A stretch of 48,320 nucleotides of DNA from assembly GCA_947632045.1 (NCBI GenBank), contig CANRNQ010000018.1, positions 1 through 48,320 on the forward strand. The letters run 5' to 3'. This document shows positions 8,422 to 17,016 of the stretch, one piece after another. Position 1 is the first letter of the stretch. The number at the start of each line of letters is the position of its first letter. The translations under genes were made by a program, and so were the position numbers. This stretch comes from an uncultured Clostridia bacterium. GTDB lineage: Bacteria > Bacillota > Clostridia > Oscillospirales > Acutalibacteraceae. The notes beneath the pieces are model-generated. The model made no database searches, had not been told where the DNA came from, and saw only the letters and a list, made by a program, of their open reading frames with translations.

Positions 8422-8868
8422 TTATGTCAGTTTGTATTTTTCTGTCGGAGCATAAAAGCAGTGCGCTCCGACCCGGCTGTAAATAACGCCGATTTGGTTT
8501 GCAGGAAAATACGTCGGGCATTGCTCCGAATAGGGATTAAAGAAAAACAGCGAATTGCCGACCGCCGAAAACGTGTTTCCGGCAAGAGCCCAGTCCACTA
8601 TTGAATACTGCACTTCCGTAGGGTTCGCATTGTATATGTTCTGCGGATTATATTCTCCGCCCACGGTGGTTCTCATGCAAACGAACTGATATTGCTGCTC
8701 TATAATCGCACGAACGTCGCCGCCGTTGCTTACCCTTGCGAACTCGCCGTATCCAACGGTTGCTCTGTTCATGATGACGGAGGCAACAGCCCTCATTCCG
8801 TCCTCGCCTTCTCCGCCTGCTTCGCACTGTATGAGGCGAGCAAACAGCTCCCTTGTATCAAAAGCCAT
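8422..8868 (-). CDS. cwlJ: CwlJ-type spore cortex-lytic hydrolase
   Basis: Predicted spore cortex hydrolase acting in germination. The 148 residues match the Hydrolase_2 (SleB/CwlJ) catalytic domain: IQCEAGGEGEDGMRAVASV with the catalytic-type Glu, then VIMNR, an FVCM segment and a late GAHCFY motif. There is no signal peptide and no peptidoglycan-binding domain, which fits CwlJ (made in the mother cell and delivered to the coat) rather than SleB. The ATG at 8868 is chosen because AAGGAGG lies five bases before it; an in-frame start six codons earlier overlaps that site. It is the first gene of the cwlJ-gerQ pair, likely sporulation-controlled, although no SigE/SigK promoter could be read with confidence. 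Confidence 0.88.
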   Translation of the reverse strand: MAFDTRELFARLIQCEAGGEGEDGMRAVASVIMNRATVGYGEFARVSNGGDVRAIIEQQYQFVCMRTTVGGEYNPQNIYNANPTEVQYSIVDWALAGNTFSAVGNSLFFFNPYSEQCPTYFPANQIGVIYSRVGAHCFYAPTEKYKLT

Positions 8869-8955
8869 ATTAACCTCCTTCCGCAATTTATTAATATTTT
8901 ATGGTTAAATCCGCCTTGTGACACAAAAACGGCGGGAATTGGTCTATATTCTTTT

Positions 8956-9006
8956 TTAAAATATAATAAACGCGCCGCACGTTCTTTGTATAAAACGGGC
9001 GGCGCG
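8956..9006 (-). terminator. Intrinsic terminator of the adenylation/GNAT/esterase cassette
   Basis: On the minus strand CGCGCCGC (9006-8999) pairs with GCGGCGCG (8978-8971) across a 20-base loop, followed by TTTATTATATTTT. It lies 100 bases past the esterase stop. Confidence 0.6.
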
Positions 9007-9106
9007 ACTTTGAGCGCAGGGTGAGTAATTTTTATGTTTTTTTATCTATAAATTTATCAAATCCATATTCAACAGCTCGCGTTCATGCTTTTAATGGACG
9101 GGCCAT

Positions 9107-9784
9107 TTATTCAAGAGCCCAGGCGATTCCCTTTGCCAGCCTCAATTCAGCGTCCTTGTAATGATTTCCCGGGTTTAATTCAAATATGGTTTTTATACCT
9201 CTTTGGCGGTAGTGGGAAAAAAGCTCCTCCATACAACTCTCTGTCTGTTTTAAAAAGGGATTTCGCGTTCTGCTTTCGGTATCCCCAAGGGAAAGATATA
9301 TTTTATCCGGCGTTTTGATAAAATCGTGAGCTTGAACATACTCCTTGAACTCGGGGTACCAGACGGAGCCGGAAGCGGATACAGCGCAGGAGAATACGTC
9401 CGTAATATACGGCGCGTACAGCGCAAAAAGCCCTCCCATAGAATATCCTGCTATAATTCGGCGCGGCTGTGCTCCCGTTATGCTCTCGGCATACGGAATG
9501 ATCTTCTCGACCAATATCCGCATATAATCGCCTGCCTCGCCCGTGAAATGGTCGCTGTCGGAAACAACCGGCTCGTGAGGCCAAGGCGACAGCTCCTCAT
9601 CCCAGCGCAGGTTTGAGATCGACACCAGGTGGAACGGCTTGCAGCCGAGAGCCTCGCACTCATTTAAAACGCCGCGCCCGACCTCCATATACATATTGGC
9701 ATAGACCGTCGGGGCGTTCGGAACGTCGCTTTTGAAAAGAGAAATTTCTTTGCCGTCTATTGTGTTTTTTATTGGCTCAGTCAT
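9107..9784 (-). CDS. Alpha/beta hydrolase of the esterase/siderophore-esterase type
   Basis: Predicted cytoplasmic serine esterase of 225 residues with no signal peptide. It has the nucleophile elbow GYSMGG (about residue 115), an acidic residue in LSLGDTESRTRN and a His in NPGNHYKDAE, which complete a Ser-Asp-His triad. The fold and motif spacing resemble the putative esterase family that includes enterobactin esterase (Fes/IroE) and esterase D; the substrate cannot be read from sequence. GGAGG precedes the ATG. It is the last gene of a three-gene cassette with a stand-alone adenylation enzyme and a GNAT. This suggests release or hydrolysis of an acylated or aminoacylated small molecule, but that is inference from context only. 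Confidence 0.75.
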   Translation of the reverse strand: MTEPIKNTIDGKEISLFKSDVPNAPTVYANMYMEVGRGVLNECEALGCKPFHLVSISNLRWDEELSPWPHEPVVSDSDHFTGEAGDYMRILVEKIIPYAESITGAQPRRIIAGYSMGGLFALYAPYITDVFSCAVSASGSVWYPEFKEYVQAHDFIKTPDKIYLSLGDTESRTRNPFLKQTESCMEELFSHYRQRGIKTIFELNPGNHYKDAELRLAKGIAWALE

Positions 9785-9797
9785 AATAACACCTCCG

Positions 9798-10253
9798 TTA
9801 AAGCATCAGGTAATCCCGCATATCTCTAAAGCCGAGGCTTTCATACATTGGTCTGCCGCTTTCCGAGGTTTCAAGATAGATTTTCACAACGCCCCGTTCT
9901 TTCGCGCGGTCTATAAGCCATTCGGCGATTGCTTTTCCTATTCCCTGTCTGCGGTATTGCTCCCGCGTATATATATTCATAAGATAGGCGCACTGTCCGC
10001 TCGGATTATCGGGGGAGGGCATCTCCGAATATAGGCACAGACCTCCGCAACCGACTGTTGCGCCCGAAATCTCCGCAAATACTGCGATGTGTTCGCCTTT
10101 AGGGAGAGCCGATTTGTAGTAGGCGAGATTTGCCTCGTATAAATCCTTCATATCCTCGTTTTGAGGAATGGCAAAGACATGGCGAAGCACCTCCATGCGC
10201 CAGTTCATTAGCTCTTCAAGCTCATCGAGAAACACCTGCCTTATCGTCAGCAT
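9798..10253 (-). CDS. GNAT family N-acetyltransferase
   Basis: A 151-residue single-domain acetyltransferase. The acetyl-CoA loop reads RRQGIGKAIAEWLI, preceded by the beta-4 strand CAYLMNIYTREQY and followed by IYLETSESGRPMYESLGF, the usual GNAT end. The acceptor is unknown. Its ATG overlaps the end of the adenylation gene by seven bases and has GGAGGG seven bases upstream, so the two are probably translated together. Its position between an amino-acid-type adenylation enzyme and an esterase suggests that all three act on the same small molecule, or that it protects the cell from a product. Neither is proven. Confidence 0.85.
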   Translation of the reverse strand: MLTIRQVFLDELEELMNWRMEVLRHVFAIPQNEDMKDLYEANLAYYKSALPKGEHIAVFAEISGATVGCGGLCLYSEMPSPDNPSGQCAYLMNIYTREQYRRQGIGKAIAEWLIDRAKERGVVKIYLETSESGRPMYESLGFRDMRDYLML

Positions 10254-11722
10254 ATATAACCCTCCTTCATAACGACCGGCAGCGCGTCCGCGTCGACCTT
10301 GCCGTTGGCGTTTAGAGGAATGTCGGGCATACTGACAAAAAATTCAGGTATCATATAATTCGGCAGAAATCTTGACATTTCCTTTTTCAGCGTGGACAGA
10401 TGCGCCCTTGGCTGCTTTAAAACAATGTACGCCACCATATAGTGCAGATTTTGTTCGTCCCTGTATGGCTTTACAACGGCCTTTTCTATCTCAGGACATT
10501 GACACAGCACGCTCTCAACCTCTCCCGGTTCTACGCGCTTCCCCAAAATCATTATCTGCGAGTCCTTGCGATGCAAAAAAGCTATGCTTCCGTCCGGCAG
10601 ATAGTATCCGAGGTCGCCGCTGTGATAAAGTACAGCACCGTCGGGTCGGCTCAAAAACGCCTCGTTTTCCTTTTCTCTGCCGCCGATATAGCCCGCGGAA
10701 ACTCCTCCGCCCGATATACATATTTCACCCGTCTCGCCCGCCTTGACCGGCTTTGAGCGCTCGTCGAGTATCTCTATTTGCACGCCGAGCACGGGCTTTC
10801 CCACGGGATAGGTTCCGTCCGAAAGAGGCTCTGTGTTGTTACAGCGACAGTAGGCGGCGCAAACCGTCGTTTCCGACGGGCCGTAGGTGTTGTAGATTTC
10901 CACCTTGTCAATGAGATTTGATATATAGCTTTCGCGCAGAACGTCGCCGCCGCTTATCAGCAGGCGCAGTGATTTCGGTATTTCGGGAAGATGGTTCATT
11001 TCGAGCAGAAGATAGGGGAAACCGCTTATTTCGGTGACCTTGTTGTCATCGACAAACTTCATAAGAGCGTTTATATCCTTTTTCGTTTCCGAAGAGGGAA
11101 TGGCGAGCGCAGCTCCCGAAAGCAGCGAGGTGAAAACCTCCTCTACAAAAATGTCAAAGGAGCAGACGGAATATTGGAGCATAGCGTCAGTTCCGTCGGG
11201 GTGAAATTCATTTTGAAACGCCCTGACGTAATGGCAGACGTTGCGGTTGCGAACGGCTACGCCCTTTGGCGTTCCAGTAGAGCCGGAGGTGTAGAGGATA
11301 TAAGCTATGCCGTCGGGCTCAGCCGACGATTTAACGGAAATATCCTCGGGCTTGATTCCTGCGTCAACAATGACGGTTTGGCGGTTGCCCGCCTTTTCGC
11401 GGTGAGTGCTGTTGACGATTATAACATCGGCTTCCGCGTCCCTCATCATAAAGCTTATCCTTTCCTGTGGAAAGAAGGGCTCCACAGGAACATACGCCCT
11501 TCCCGTTTTCAGCACGGCAAAAATCGCGGCGATCATTTCAACTGAGTGCTCCATCATAATGCCGACTCTATGAGCGGATTTTGGAATCTTTGAGGCTATC
11601 GTGTCTATCAGCCTGTCAAGCTCAGCGTAGGATAATCTGCGCTCCTCGTCGAACACAGCATTCGCCTCCGGCGACCGCTCGACCATTTCTTTGAAAAGCT
11701 CGTAAATTATATTGTTATTCAT
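10247..11722 (-). CDS. Stand-alone NRPS-type adenylation enzyme (AMP-binding)
   Basis: Predicted to activate a carboxylic acid, probably an amino acid, as an acyl-AMP. The 491 residues carry the core motifs in order: A3 YTSGSTGTPKG, A5 YNTYGPSETT, A7 YHSGDLGY, the hinge region RKDSQIMILGKRVEPGE and A10 NANGKVD with the catalytic Lys. An FDIFVEE segment supplies an Asp where amino-acid-activating domains bind the alpha-amino group. No carrier-protein, condensation or thioesterase domain is attached and none is encoded nearby. The ATG at 11722 is preferred because AAGGAG lies about seven bases upstream. Closest alternatives are a DltA-like ligase or a free adenylation domain that loads a carrier encoded elsewhere. 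Substrate unknown. Confidence 0.85.
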   Translation of the reverse strand: MNNNIIYELFKEMVERSPEANAVFDEERRLSYAELDRLIDTIASKIPKSAHRVGIMMEHSVEMIAAIFAVLKTGRAYVPVEPFFPQERISFMMRDAEADVIIVNSTHREKAGNRQTVIVDAGIKPEDISVKSSAEPDGIAYILYTSGSTGTPKGVAVRNRNVCHYVRAFQNEFHPDGTDAMLQYSVCSFDIFVEEVFTSLLSGAALAIPSSETKKDINALMKFVDDNKVTEISGFPYLLLEMNHLPEIPKSLRLLISGGDVLRESYISNLIDKVEIYNTYGPSETTVCAAYCRCNNTEPLSDGTYPVGKPVLGVQIEILDERSKPVKAGETGEICISGGGVSAGYIGGREKENEAFLSRPDGAVLYHSGDLGYYLPDGSIAFLHRKDSQIMILGKRVEPGEVESVLCQCPEIEKAVVKPYRDEQNLHYMVAYIVLKQPRAHLSTLKKEMSRFLPNYMIPEFFVSMPDIPLNANGKVDADALPVVMKEGYIC

Positions 11723-11733
11723 CTCGGTTCTCC

Positions 11734-11835
11734 TTAAATAATATGACAAAACGGAAAAAAGCCGGCTTGAATTAAAAATAAGCTTATCGCGTTAAATAAG
11801 ATAGCCGCCGCGAGCAAAAAACGGCAAGCACTCAT
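11734..11835 (-). CDS. Possible 33-residue hydrophobic peptide
   Basis: An open frame whose ATG overlaps the tgt stop as ATGA. GGAGTGAG lies inside the end of tgt, seven bases before it. The product begins MSACRFLLAAAILFNAIS and continues hydrophobic to its end, so it could be a single membrane segment. It stops 11 bases before the adenylation enzyme start and fills the gap between tgt and that gene. The ribosome site and coupled start argue for translation; its small size and lack of any known relative argue for caution. It may only help couple translation from tgt to the cassette. Confidence 0.35.
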   Translation of the reverse strand: MSACRFLLAAAILFNAISLFLIQAGFFPFCHII

Positions 11836-12962
11836 ATTCTCACTCCGAAGCGTTCGACTCCGTTTTTATAATATGCTTCAAATTCACCCTTGTCCAGAGA
11901 GTCGCGAATTTCTGCAAGCATATTGTTGTAGAAATAAAGATTGTGCATCACCGAAAGCCGCATACCGAGCATTTCCCCGCTCTTAAATAAATGGTGAATG
12001 TACGCCCTATCAAAATGACTGCAAACCGGGCAGTCGCAGCCCTCGTCAAGCGGCAGGGCGTCAAGAGCATATTTTGCGTTTTTAATATTTCTTATTCCCT
12101 GCTTTGTGAATATCTGACCGTGACGCGCGTTTCTCGTCGGCATAACGCAGTCGAACATATCGATTCCTCTGTGCACAGCCTCAAGAATGTTTACAGGCGT
12201 GCCAACGCCCATGAGATACCGAGGCTTATCCGAGGGCATTTGCTCTGCGACTATGTCGATTATGTGATACATAACCTCCGCGGGCTCGCCGACCGCAAGA
12301 CCGCCTATCGCATAGCCGGGCAAATCGAGCTCGGAAATAGCCTTCATATGCTCTAAGCGCAGATCGTCGTAGGTACCGCCCTGATTTATTCCGAAAAGCA
12401 TTTGCTCACGGTTTATCGTGCCCTCGAGCAAGTTCAGCCTGTCAAGCTCCGCCTTGCATCGAGCGAGCCACCTTGCGGTTCGCTCGACTGATTGCTTTGT
12501 GTATTCGTACGGAGAGGGGTTTTCAATGCACTCGTCAAACGCCATTGCAATCGTGGAGCCGAGATTTGACTGTATTCTCATGCTCTCCTCGGGCCCCATG
12601 AATATCCTGCGCCCGTCGATATGAGAGTTGAAATAAACGCCCTCCTCCTCTATTTTCCTGAGCCTTGCAAGCGAAAACACCTGAAAGCCGCCGCTGTCCG
12701 TCAATACGGGGCCGTCCCATCTTGTGAATTTTCTAATCCCCCCAAGCTCCTTTACCACTTCGTCGCCGGGTCTTAAATGAAGATGATATGTGTTGCAAAG
12801 CTGCACCTGACATTGAAGCTCTTTTAAGTCGAGCGCCGAAACAGCGCCCTTTATAGCCCCGCAGGTCGCCACGTTCATAAAAAACGGAGTCTGTATAGCT
12901 CCGTGCGGCGTTTCAAACACGCCCCGTCGGGCATAGCCCTCTGTTTTAAAAATGTTAAACAT
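11832..12962 (-). CDS. tgt: tRNA-guanine transglycosylase
   Basis: Swaps guanine-34 of GUN-anticodon tRNAs for the queuosine precursor preQ1. The 376 residues show the catalytic regions LTDSGGFQVFSL and MFDCVMPTRNARHG (nucleophile Asp), FGINQGG, and a C-terminal zinc site CDCPVCSHFDRAYIHHL. The start at 12962 (MFNIFKTEGYARRG) has GAGGTGA six bases before it; longer in-frame starts run into queA. It lies 10 bases after queA in the usual queA-tgt order. No yajC/secDF follows, which differs from the common queA-tgt-yajC layout. No preQ1 synthesis genes (queC, D, E, F) are in the window. Confidence 0.96.
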   Translation of the reverse strand: MFNIFKTEGYARRGVFETPHGAIQTPFFMNVATCGAIKGAVSALDLKELQCQVQLCNTYHLHLRPGDEVVKELGGIRKFTRWDGPVLTDSGGFQVFSLARLRKIEEEGVYFNSHIDGRRIFMGPEESMRIQSNLGSTIAMAFDECIENPSPYEYTKQSVERTARWLARCKAELDRLNLLEGTINREQMLFGINQGGTYDDLRLEHMKAISELDLPGYAIGGLAVGEPAEVMYHIIDIVAEQMPSDKPRYLMGVGTPVNILEAVHRGIDMFDCVMPTRNARHGQIFTKQGIRNIKNAKYALDALPLDEGCDCPVCSHFDRAYIHHLFKSGEMLGMRLSVMHNLYFYNNMLAEIRDSLDKGEFEAYYKNGVERFGVRI

Positions 12963-12972
12963 TGAAATCACC

Positions 12973-14004
12973 TCACAAAATCGCCATAGCGTCGCCAAAG
13001 GAGAAAAATCTGTATTTTTCCTCAACTGCGATTTTATACGCGTTCATTGTGCTTTCATATCCCGCGAATGCGCTGACAAGCATAATAAGAGTGCTTTCAG
13101 GCAGGTGAAAATTGGTTATCAAGCCGTCTATCGCCTTGAATTTATAGCCCGGGTAGATGAAAATATCCGTACTGCCTACATACGGCTCTATTCTCCCGTC
13201 GCAAACAGTCGCCGCCGCTTCAAGAGTTCGGCAGCTCGTCGTGCCGACGGCTATTACGCGCCCGCCGTTATTCCTTGTTTCATTTATAAGCCGCGCGGTA
13301 GACGGCGGCAGTTCAATATGCTCGCTGTGCATTTTGTGGTCGGTTATCTCGTCGGCCTTTACGGGGCGAAACGTTCCCAAGCCGACGTGTAGGGTTACAA
13401 AGCCTATATTAACGCCCTTGTCCTTTATTTTGTTTAAAAGCTCCTTTGTAAAATGAAGTCCTGCGGTCGGCGCGGCGGCGGAGCCGAGCTCGCTGCTGTA
13501 TACGGTCTGATAACGCTCTTGATCCTTTAGCTCCTCGGTTATGTAGGGCGGCAGCGGCATTTTGCCGACGCGCTCAAGGGCGGCAAAAAAGCCCTCCTCG
13601 CCGTAGCCGAATTTAGCTATCCTGTTGCCGTCCTCGGTCACGGACAAGACCTCGCAGCGCAGAATCCCGTCGCCGAATGTGAATTTAGTCCCGGGCTTTG
13701 CCTTTTTGCCGGGTCCGGCAAGACATTCCCATATGTTGTTTTCCACCTGCTTCAGCAAAAGAAATTCAACGCAGGCGCCGGTTGCCTCCTTTATCCCGTA
13801 TATCCTCGCGGGCAGTACGCGCGAATTGTTGAGTATAAGGCAGTCGCCGGCGTTTAGCTCGTCGATTATATTATAAAAGTGCCTGTGCGCTATTTCTCCG
13901 CTCTTTCTGTCAAGAACGAGCAGCCGAGAGCTGTCCCTCGGCTCAAGCGGAGTCTGAGCGATAAGCTCCTTTGGCAATTCGTAATAAAAGTCCTTCGTTT
14001 TCAT
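12973..14004 (-). CDS. queA: S-adenosylmethionine:tRNA ribosyltransferase-isomerase
   Basis: Converts preQ1-tRNA to epoxyqueuosine-tRNA with SAM as ribosyl donor. The 343 residues show family landmarks: [68 protein letters not shown] and [17 protein letters not shown] near the end. The start at 14004 is chosen because AAGGA lies seven bases upstream and the protein begins with the family's [15 protein letters not shown] opening; the frame extends 15 codons further without a ribosome site. First gene of a queA-tgt operon, divergent from asd. Confidence 0.96.
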   Translation of the reverse strand: MKTKDFYYELPKELIAQTPLEPRDSSRLLVLDRKSGEIAHRHFYNIIDELNAGDCLILNNSRVLPARIYGIKEATGACVEFLLLKQVENNIWECLAGPGKKAKPGTKFTFGDGILRCEVLSVTEDGNRIAKFGYGEEGFFAALERVGKMPLPPYITEELKDQERYQTVYSSELGSAAAPTAGLHFTKELLNKIKDKGVNIGFVTLHVGLGTFRPVKADEITDHKMHSEHIELPPSTARLINETRNNGGRVIAVGTTSCRTLEAAATVCDGRIEPYVGSTDIFIYPGYKFKAIDGLITNFHLPESTLIMLVSAFAGYESTMNAYKIAVEEKYRFFSFGDAMAIL

Positions 14005-14034
14005 AGAAAATCCTTTCAAAGTTGTTCTAAAAAA

Positions 14035-14064
14035 TTGACAACAGACCACAGCATATGGTATATT
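14035..14064 (+). promoter_or_regulatory. Sigma-A-type promoter for asd-dapA-dapB
   Basis: TTGACA at 14035-14040, an 18-base spacer, then TATATT at 14059-14064. It leaves a leader of about 140 bases before asd. A small stem (GCACG/CGTGC, about 14100-14119) lies in this leader, but no lysine-riboswitch landmarks are present. Confidence 0.6.
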
Positions 14065-14209
14065 ATAGAATAAAGAGATTTTGCGTTTATGTGCAAGATC
14101 CGCACGAAAATATGCGTGCTTTCATTATTATATTTTATTTTGTCTTGATTGACAACTTATTTTTTCATTTTCCTGCAAAGGGATAGGTAACAGGAGGCTC
14201 AATTTCGTT

Positions 14210-15286
14210 ATGAAGAAGTACAAGGTTGGTATTATCGGCGCGACAGGCATGGTAGGGCAGAGGTTTTCACTTCTCCTTGCGGATCATCCGTGGTTTGAAG
14301 TGACAACGCTCGCCGCAAGCGCAAGAAGCGCAGGCAAAAAATATAAGGACGCCGTGGGAGAGCGCTGGGCAATGGACGCTCCCATACCCGAAAATCTCGC
14401 CGATATGATAATACATGACGCTTCAAACGTCGAGGAGGTCATCGAAAACGTAGACTTCGTGTTCTGCGCGGTAGATATGAAGAAGGAGGAGATCAGGGCG
14501 CTTGAGGAGAGATACGCCAAGGCGGAATGTCCCGTTATCTCAAACAACAGCGCGCACAGGTCTACCCCCGACGTTCCAATGATAATACCCGAGATAAACG
14601 CCGACCACGCCCGGATAATTCCGGCGCAGAAAAAGCGCCTCGGCACAAAGAGGGGCTTTATCGCGGTGAAGTCAAACTGCTCGCTCCAGAGCTATGTTCC
14701 GGCGATACACCCGCTTATGGATCTCGGCGTAACAAAGGTACTCGCCTGCACATATCAGGCTATCTCCGGCGCGGGAAAGACGTTTAAGTCGTGGCCCGAA
14801 ATAGTTGACAATATCGTTCCTTATATCGGCGGCGAGGAAGAAAAATCCGAGCAGGAGCCGATGAAGATATGGGGACACATCGACGGTGACAAAATAGTAA
14901 ACGCTCAGACTCCCTCTATCACATCGCAGTGTATCCGCGTGCCGATAAGCGACGGACACACGGCGGCGGTATTTGTGTCGTTTGAAAAGGAATGTTCCCT
15001 TGACGAGATCATCTCAAGATGGGAAAGCTATAAGGGCAGAGCGCAGGAGCTAAACCTTCCGAGCGCGCCGAAGCAGTTCCTTCATTATTTCACAGAGCCC
15101 GACAGACCGCAGATAAAGTCAGAGAGAAACCTTGAAAACGGAATGGCGGTATCAATCGGCAGACTCAGAGAGGACTCGCAATATACCATTAAATTTGTTT
15201 GTATGTCGCATAATACGCTCAGGGGCGCGGCGGGCGGAGCGGTTTTGATGGCCGAGCTGCTCTGCGCAGAGGGATATATGGACTGA
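14210..15286 (+). CDS. asd: Aspartate-semialdehyde dehydrogenase
   Basis: NADP-dependent reduction of aspartyl phosphate to the semialdehyde, the branch point to lysine/diaminopimelate, threonine and methionine. The 358 residues show the dinucleotide motif GIIGATGMVGQRF, the active-site Cys in KSNCSLQ, and CTYQAISGAGK with the later SDGHTAAVFV. The Cys context and length fit the archaeal/fungal-type enzyme rather than the Gram-negative type. The ribosome site AGGAGG ends 12 bases before the ATG, a long gap. First gene of the asd-dapA-dapB-ACT operon. Confidence 0.95.
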   Translation: MKKYKVGIIGATGMVGQRFSLLLADHPWFEVTTLAASARSAGKKYKDAVGERWAMDAPIPENLADMIIHDASNVEEVIENVDFVFCAVDMKKEEIRALEERYAKAECPVISNNSAHRSTPDVPMIIPEINADHARIIPAQKKRLGTKRGFIAVKSNCSLQSYVPAIHPLMDLGVTKVLACTYQAISGAGKTFKSWPEIVDNIVPYIGGEEEKSEQEPMKIWGHIDGDKIVNAQTPSITSQCIRVPISDGHTAAVFVSFEKECSLDEIISRWESYKGRAQELNLPSAPKQFLHYFTEPDRPQIKSERNLENGMAVSIGRLREDSQYTIKFVCMSHNTLRGAAGGAVLMAELLCAEGYMD

Positions 15287-15317
15287 TACCAATTGCATAA
15301 CGGAGGCGATATCTAAA

Positions 15318-16208
15318 ATGAAAAAGACAGTTTTTACCGGAAGCGCCGTTGCAATAATAACCCCGATGAAATCAGACGGCTGTGTAAACTACGATGCTCT
15401 TGAGAAAATAATAGAATTTCAGATAGAAAACGGCACCGACGCAATAGTTAGCTGCGGCACTACGGGCGAATCCGCGGTGCTCGACCACAAGGAGCACTGC
15501 GACGTTATATCGTTCACGCTCGAAAAGGTTGGGGGTAGAGTTCCCGTAATAGCCGGAACCGGCAGCAATGATACGAGATACGCCGTCGAGCTTACAAAAA
15601 CGGCGGAGCAGCTTGGCGCAGACGCTATTTTGTCCGTTACTCCGTATTATAACAAAAGCTCGCAGCAGGGGCTTGTAAAGCATTTTACGGCGATAGCCGA
15701 ATGCACGAGCCTTCCGATAATCCTCTATAACGTGCCGTCGAGAACCGGCTGCAATATCCGGCTTAACACATATAAGGAGCTTTCAAAGATAGAAAACATC
15801 GTCGCCGCAAAGGAGGCGAGCGGAGATGTGAGCTATGCGGCGCAGATACTCGCGGAATGTGGGGACGATCTCACGATTTACTCAGGAAACGACGATTTGA
15901 CCGTTCCGCTCATGAGCCTCGGCGGCAAAGGCGTTATTTCTGTTTTCGCAAACGTAATGCCTAAGGAAATGCACGAGATAACATCTCTTATGCTAAACGG
16001 CGAAACCGACAAGGCGGCGAAGCTCCACCTCAAATATTTGAAGCTCATGAATATGCTCTTTTGCGACGTAAATCCGATACCGGTAAAAGAGGCTATGAAT
16101 ATGATAGGCTTTGACTGCGGCGAGTGCAGGCTCCCGCTCTGCTCAATGACTCAGGAAAATCATCAGGCACTCAAAGCTGTGCTTGAGGAATACGGACTTG
16201 TAAAATAA
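15318..16208 (+). CDS. dapA: 4-hydroxy-tetrahydrodipicolinate synthase
   Basis: Condenses pyruvate with aspartate semialdehyde, the first committed step to diaminopimelate and lysine and, in spore formers, to dipicolinate. The 296-residue TIM barrel shows the signature CGTTGESAVL, the YNVPSRTG active-site Tyr and the Schiff-base Lys in AAKEASGD. GGAGG lies upstream and the gap after asd is 31 bases. Confidence 0.96.
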   Translation: MKKTVFTGSAVAIITPMKSDGCVNYDALEKIIEFQIENGTDAIVSCGTTGESAVLDHKEHCDVISFTLEKVGGRVPVIAGTGSNDTRYAVELTKTAEQLGADAILSVTPYYNKSSQQGLVKHFTAIAECTSLPIILYNVPSRTGCNIRLNTYKELSKIENIVAAKEASGDVSYAAQILAECGDDLTIYSGNDDLTVPLMSLGGKGVISVFANVMPKEMHEITSLMLNGETDKAAKLHLKYLKLMNMLFCDVNPIPVKEAMNMIGFDCGECRLPLCSMTQENHQALKAVLEEYGLVK

Positions 16209-16242
16209 GGGATTAAAAAATATAAAGGTATGGGATGATGAA

Positions 16243-17001
16243 ATGACAAGGATAATTCTGTGCGGATGCAACGGAAAGATGGGGCAGGCGATTGTCAAGG
16301 CGATCGGCGAGCGCAGCGACTGCACGATAGCCGCCGGAGTTGATATAATAACGAACTGCGGCTATGATTTTCCCGTGTTCGACGATTTTACAAAAATAGA
16401 CGTTGACGCAGATGTGATTATCGACTTCTCCAATCCCGTGACCTTGGACGGACTTTTAAAGTATGCGCTCGACAACAAAAAGAACGCCGTAATTTGCACC
16501 ACGGGATACACAAAGGAGCAAATTGAAAGGATAAACGAAGCGTCAAAGTCCGTCGGCATTTTTCGCTCCGGAAATATGTCCATAGGCATAAATTTGCTTA
16601 TCGGTCTTGTCAAAAAGGCTGAAACTATTCTGGGCGACGCGTTCGACGTTGAAATTATCGAAAAGCACCACAATCAAAAAATCGACGCTCCGAGCGGCAC
16701 GGCGCTTATGATAGCCGACGGTATTGCAGAGGTAATGGACGCTCAGCCGCAATATGTGTACGACAGACACGCATACAGAAGAAAGAGAGAAAAGAATGAA
16801 ATCGGCATACACGCAATCCGCGGCGGCTCGATAGTGGGCGAGCACGAAGTCATATTTGCTGGGCACGACGAGGTTATCTCAATCAAGCATCAGGCGCAGT
16901 CGAAAGAGGTGTTCGCCGTCGGTTCGATAAACGCGGCGGTATTTATGAGTACCGTTTCCGCGGGCGCATATGATATGACAGACCTCATTAACGCGAGATA
17001 A
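16243..17001 (+). CDS. dapB: 4-hydroxy-tetrahydrodipicolinate reductase
   Basis: Reduces the DapA product with NAD(P)H. The 252-residue protein shows the nucleotide motif ILCGCNGKMGQAI, the catalytic His-His-Lys region EIIEKHHNQKIDAPSGTAL, and SIVGEHEVIFAGHDE near the C terminus. Length is normal. It follows dapA by 34 bases and is followed by the ACT protein after 15 bases, so one transcript is likely. Confidence 0.96.
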   Translation: MTRIILCGCNGKMGQAIVKAIGERSDCTIAAGVDIITNCGYDFPVFDDFTKIDVDADVIIDFSNPVTLDGLLKYALDNKKNAVICTTGYTKEQIERINEASKSVGIFRSGNMSIGINLLIGLVKKAETILGDAFDVEIIEKHHNQKIDAPSGTALMIADGIAEVMDAQPQYVYDRHAYRRKREKNEIGIHAIRGGSIVGEHEVIFAGHDEVISIKHQAQSKEVFAVGSINAAVFMSTVSAGAYDMTDLINAR

Positions 17002-17016
17002 AAGGGAGGTAATGAA

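Noticed and set aside
10991..11545. 184-codon plus-strand frame inside the adenylation gene
   Set aside because: Antisense to conserved adenylation motifs and without a ribosome site.
14065..14209. Possible lysine riboswitch or T-box before asd
   Set aside because: The leader is only about 140 bases and lacks the conserved lysine-aptamer or T-box (TGG) blocks and a terminator/antiterminator pair.
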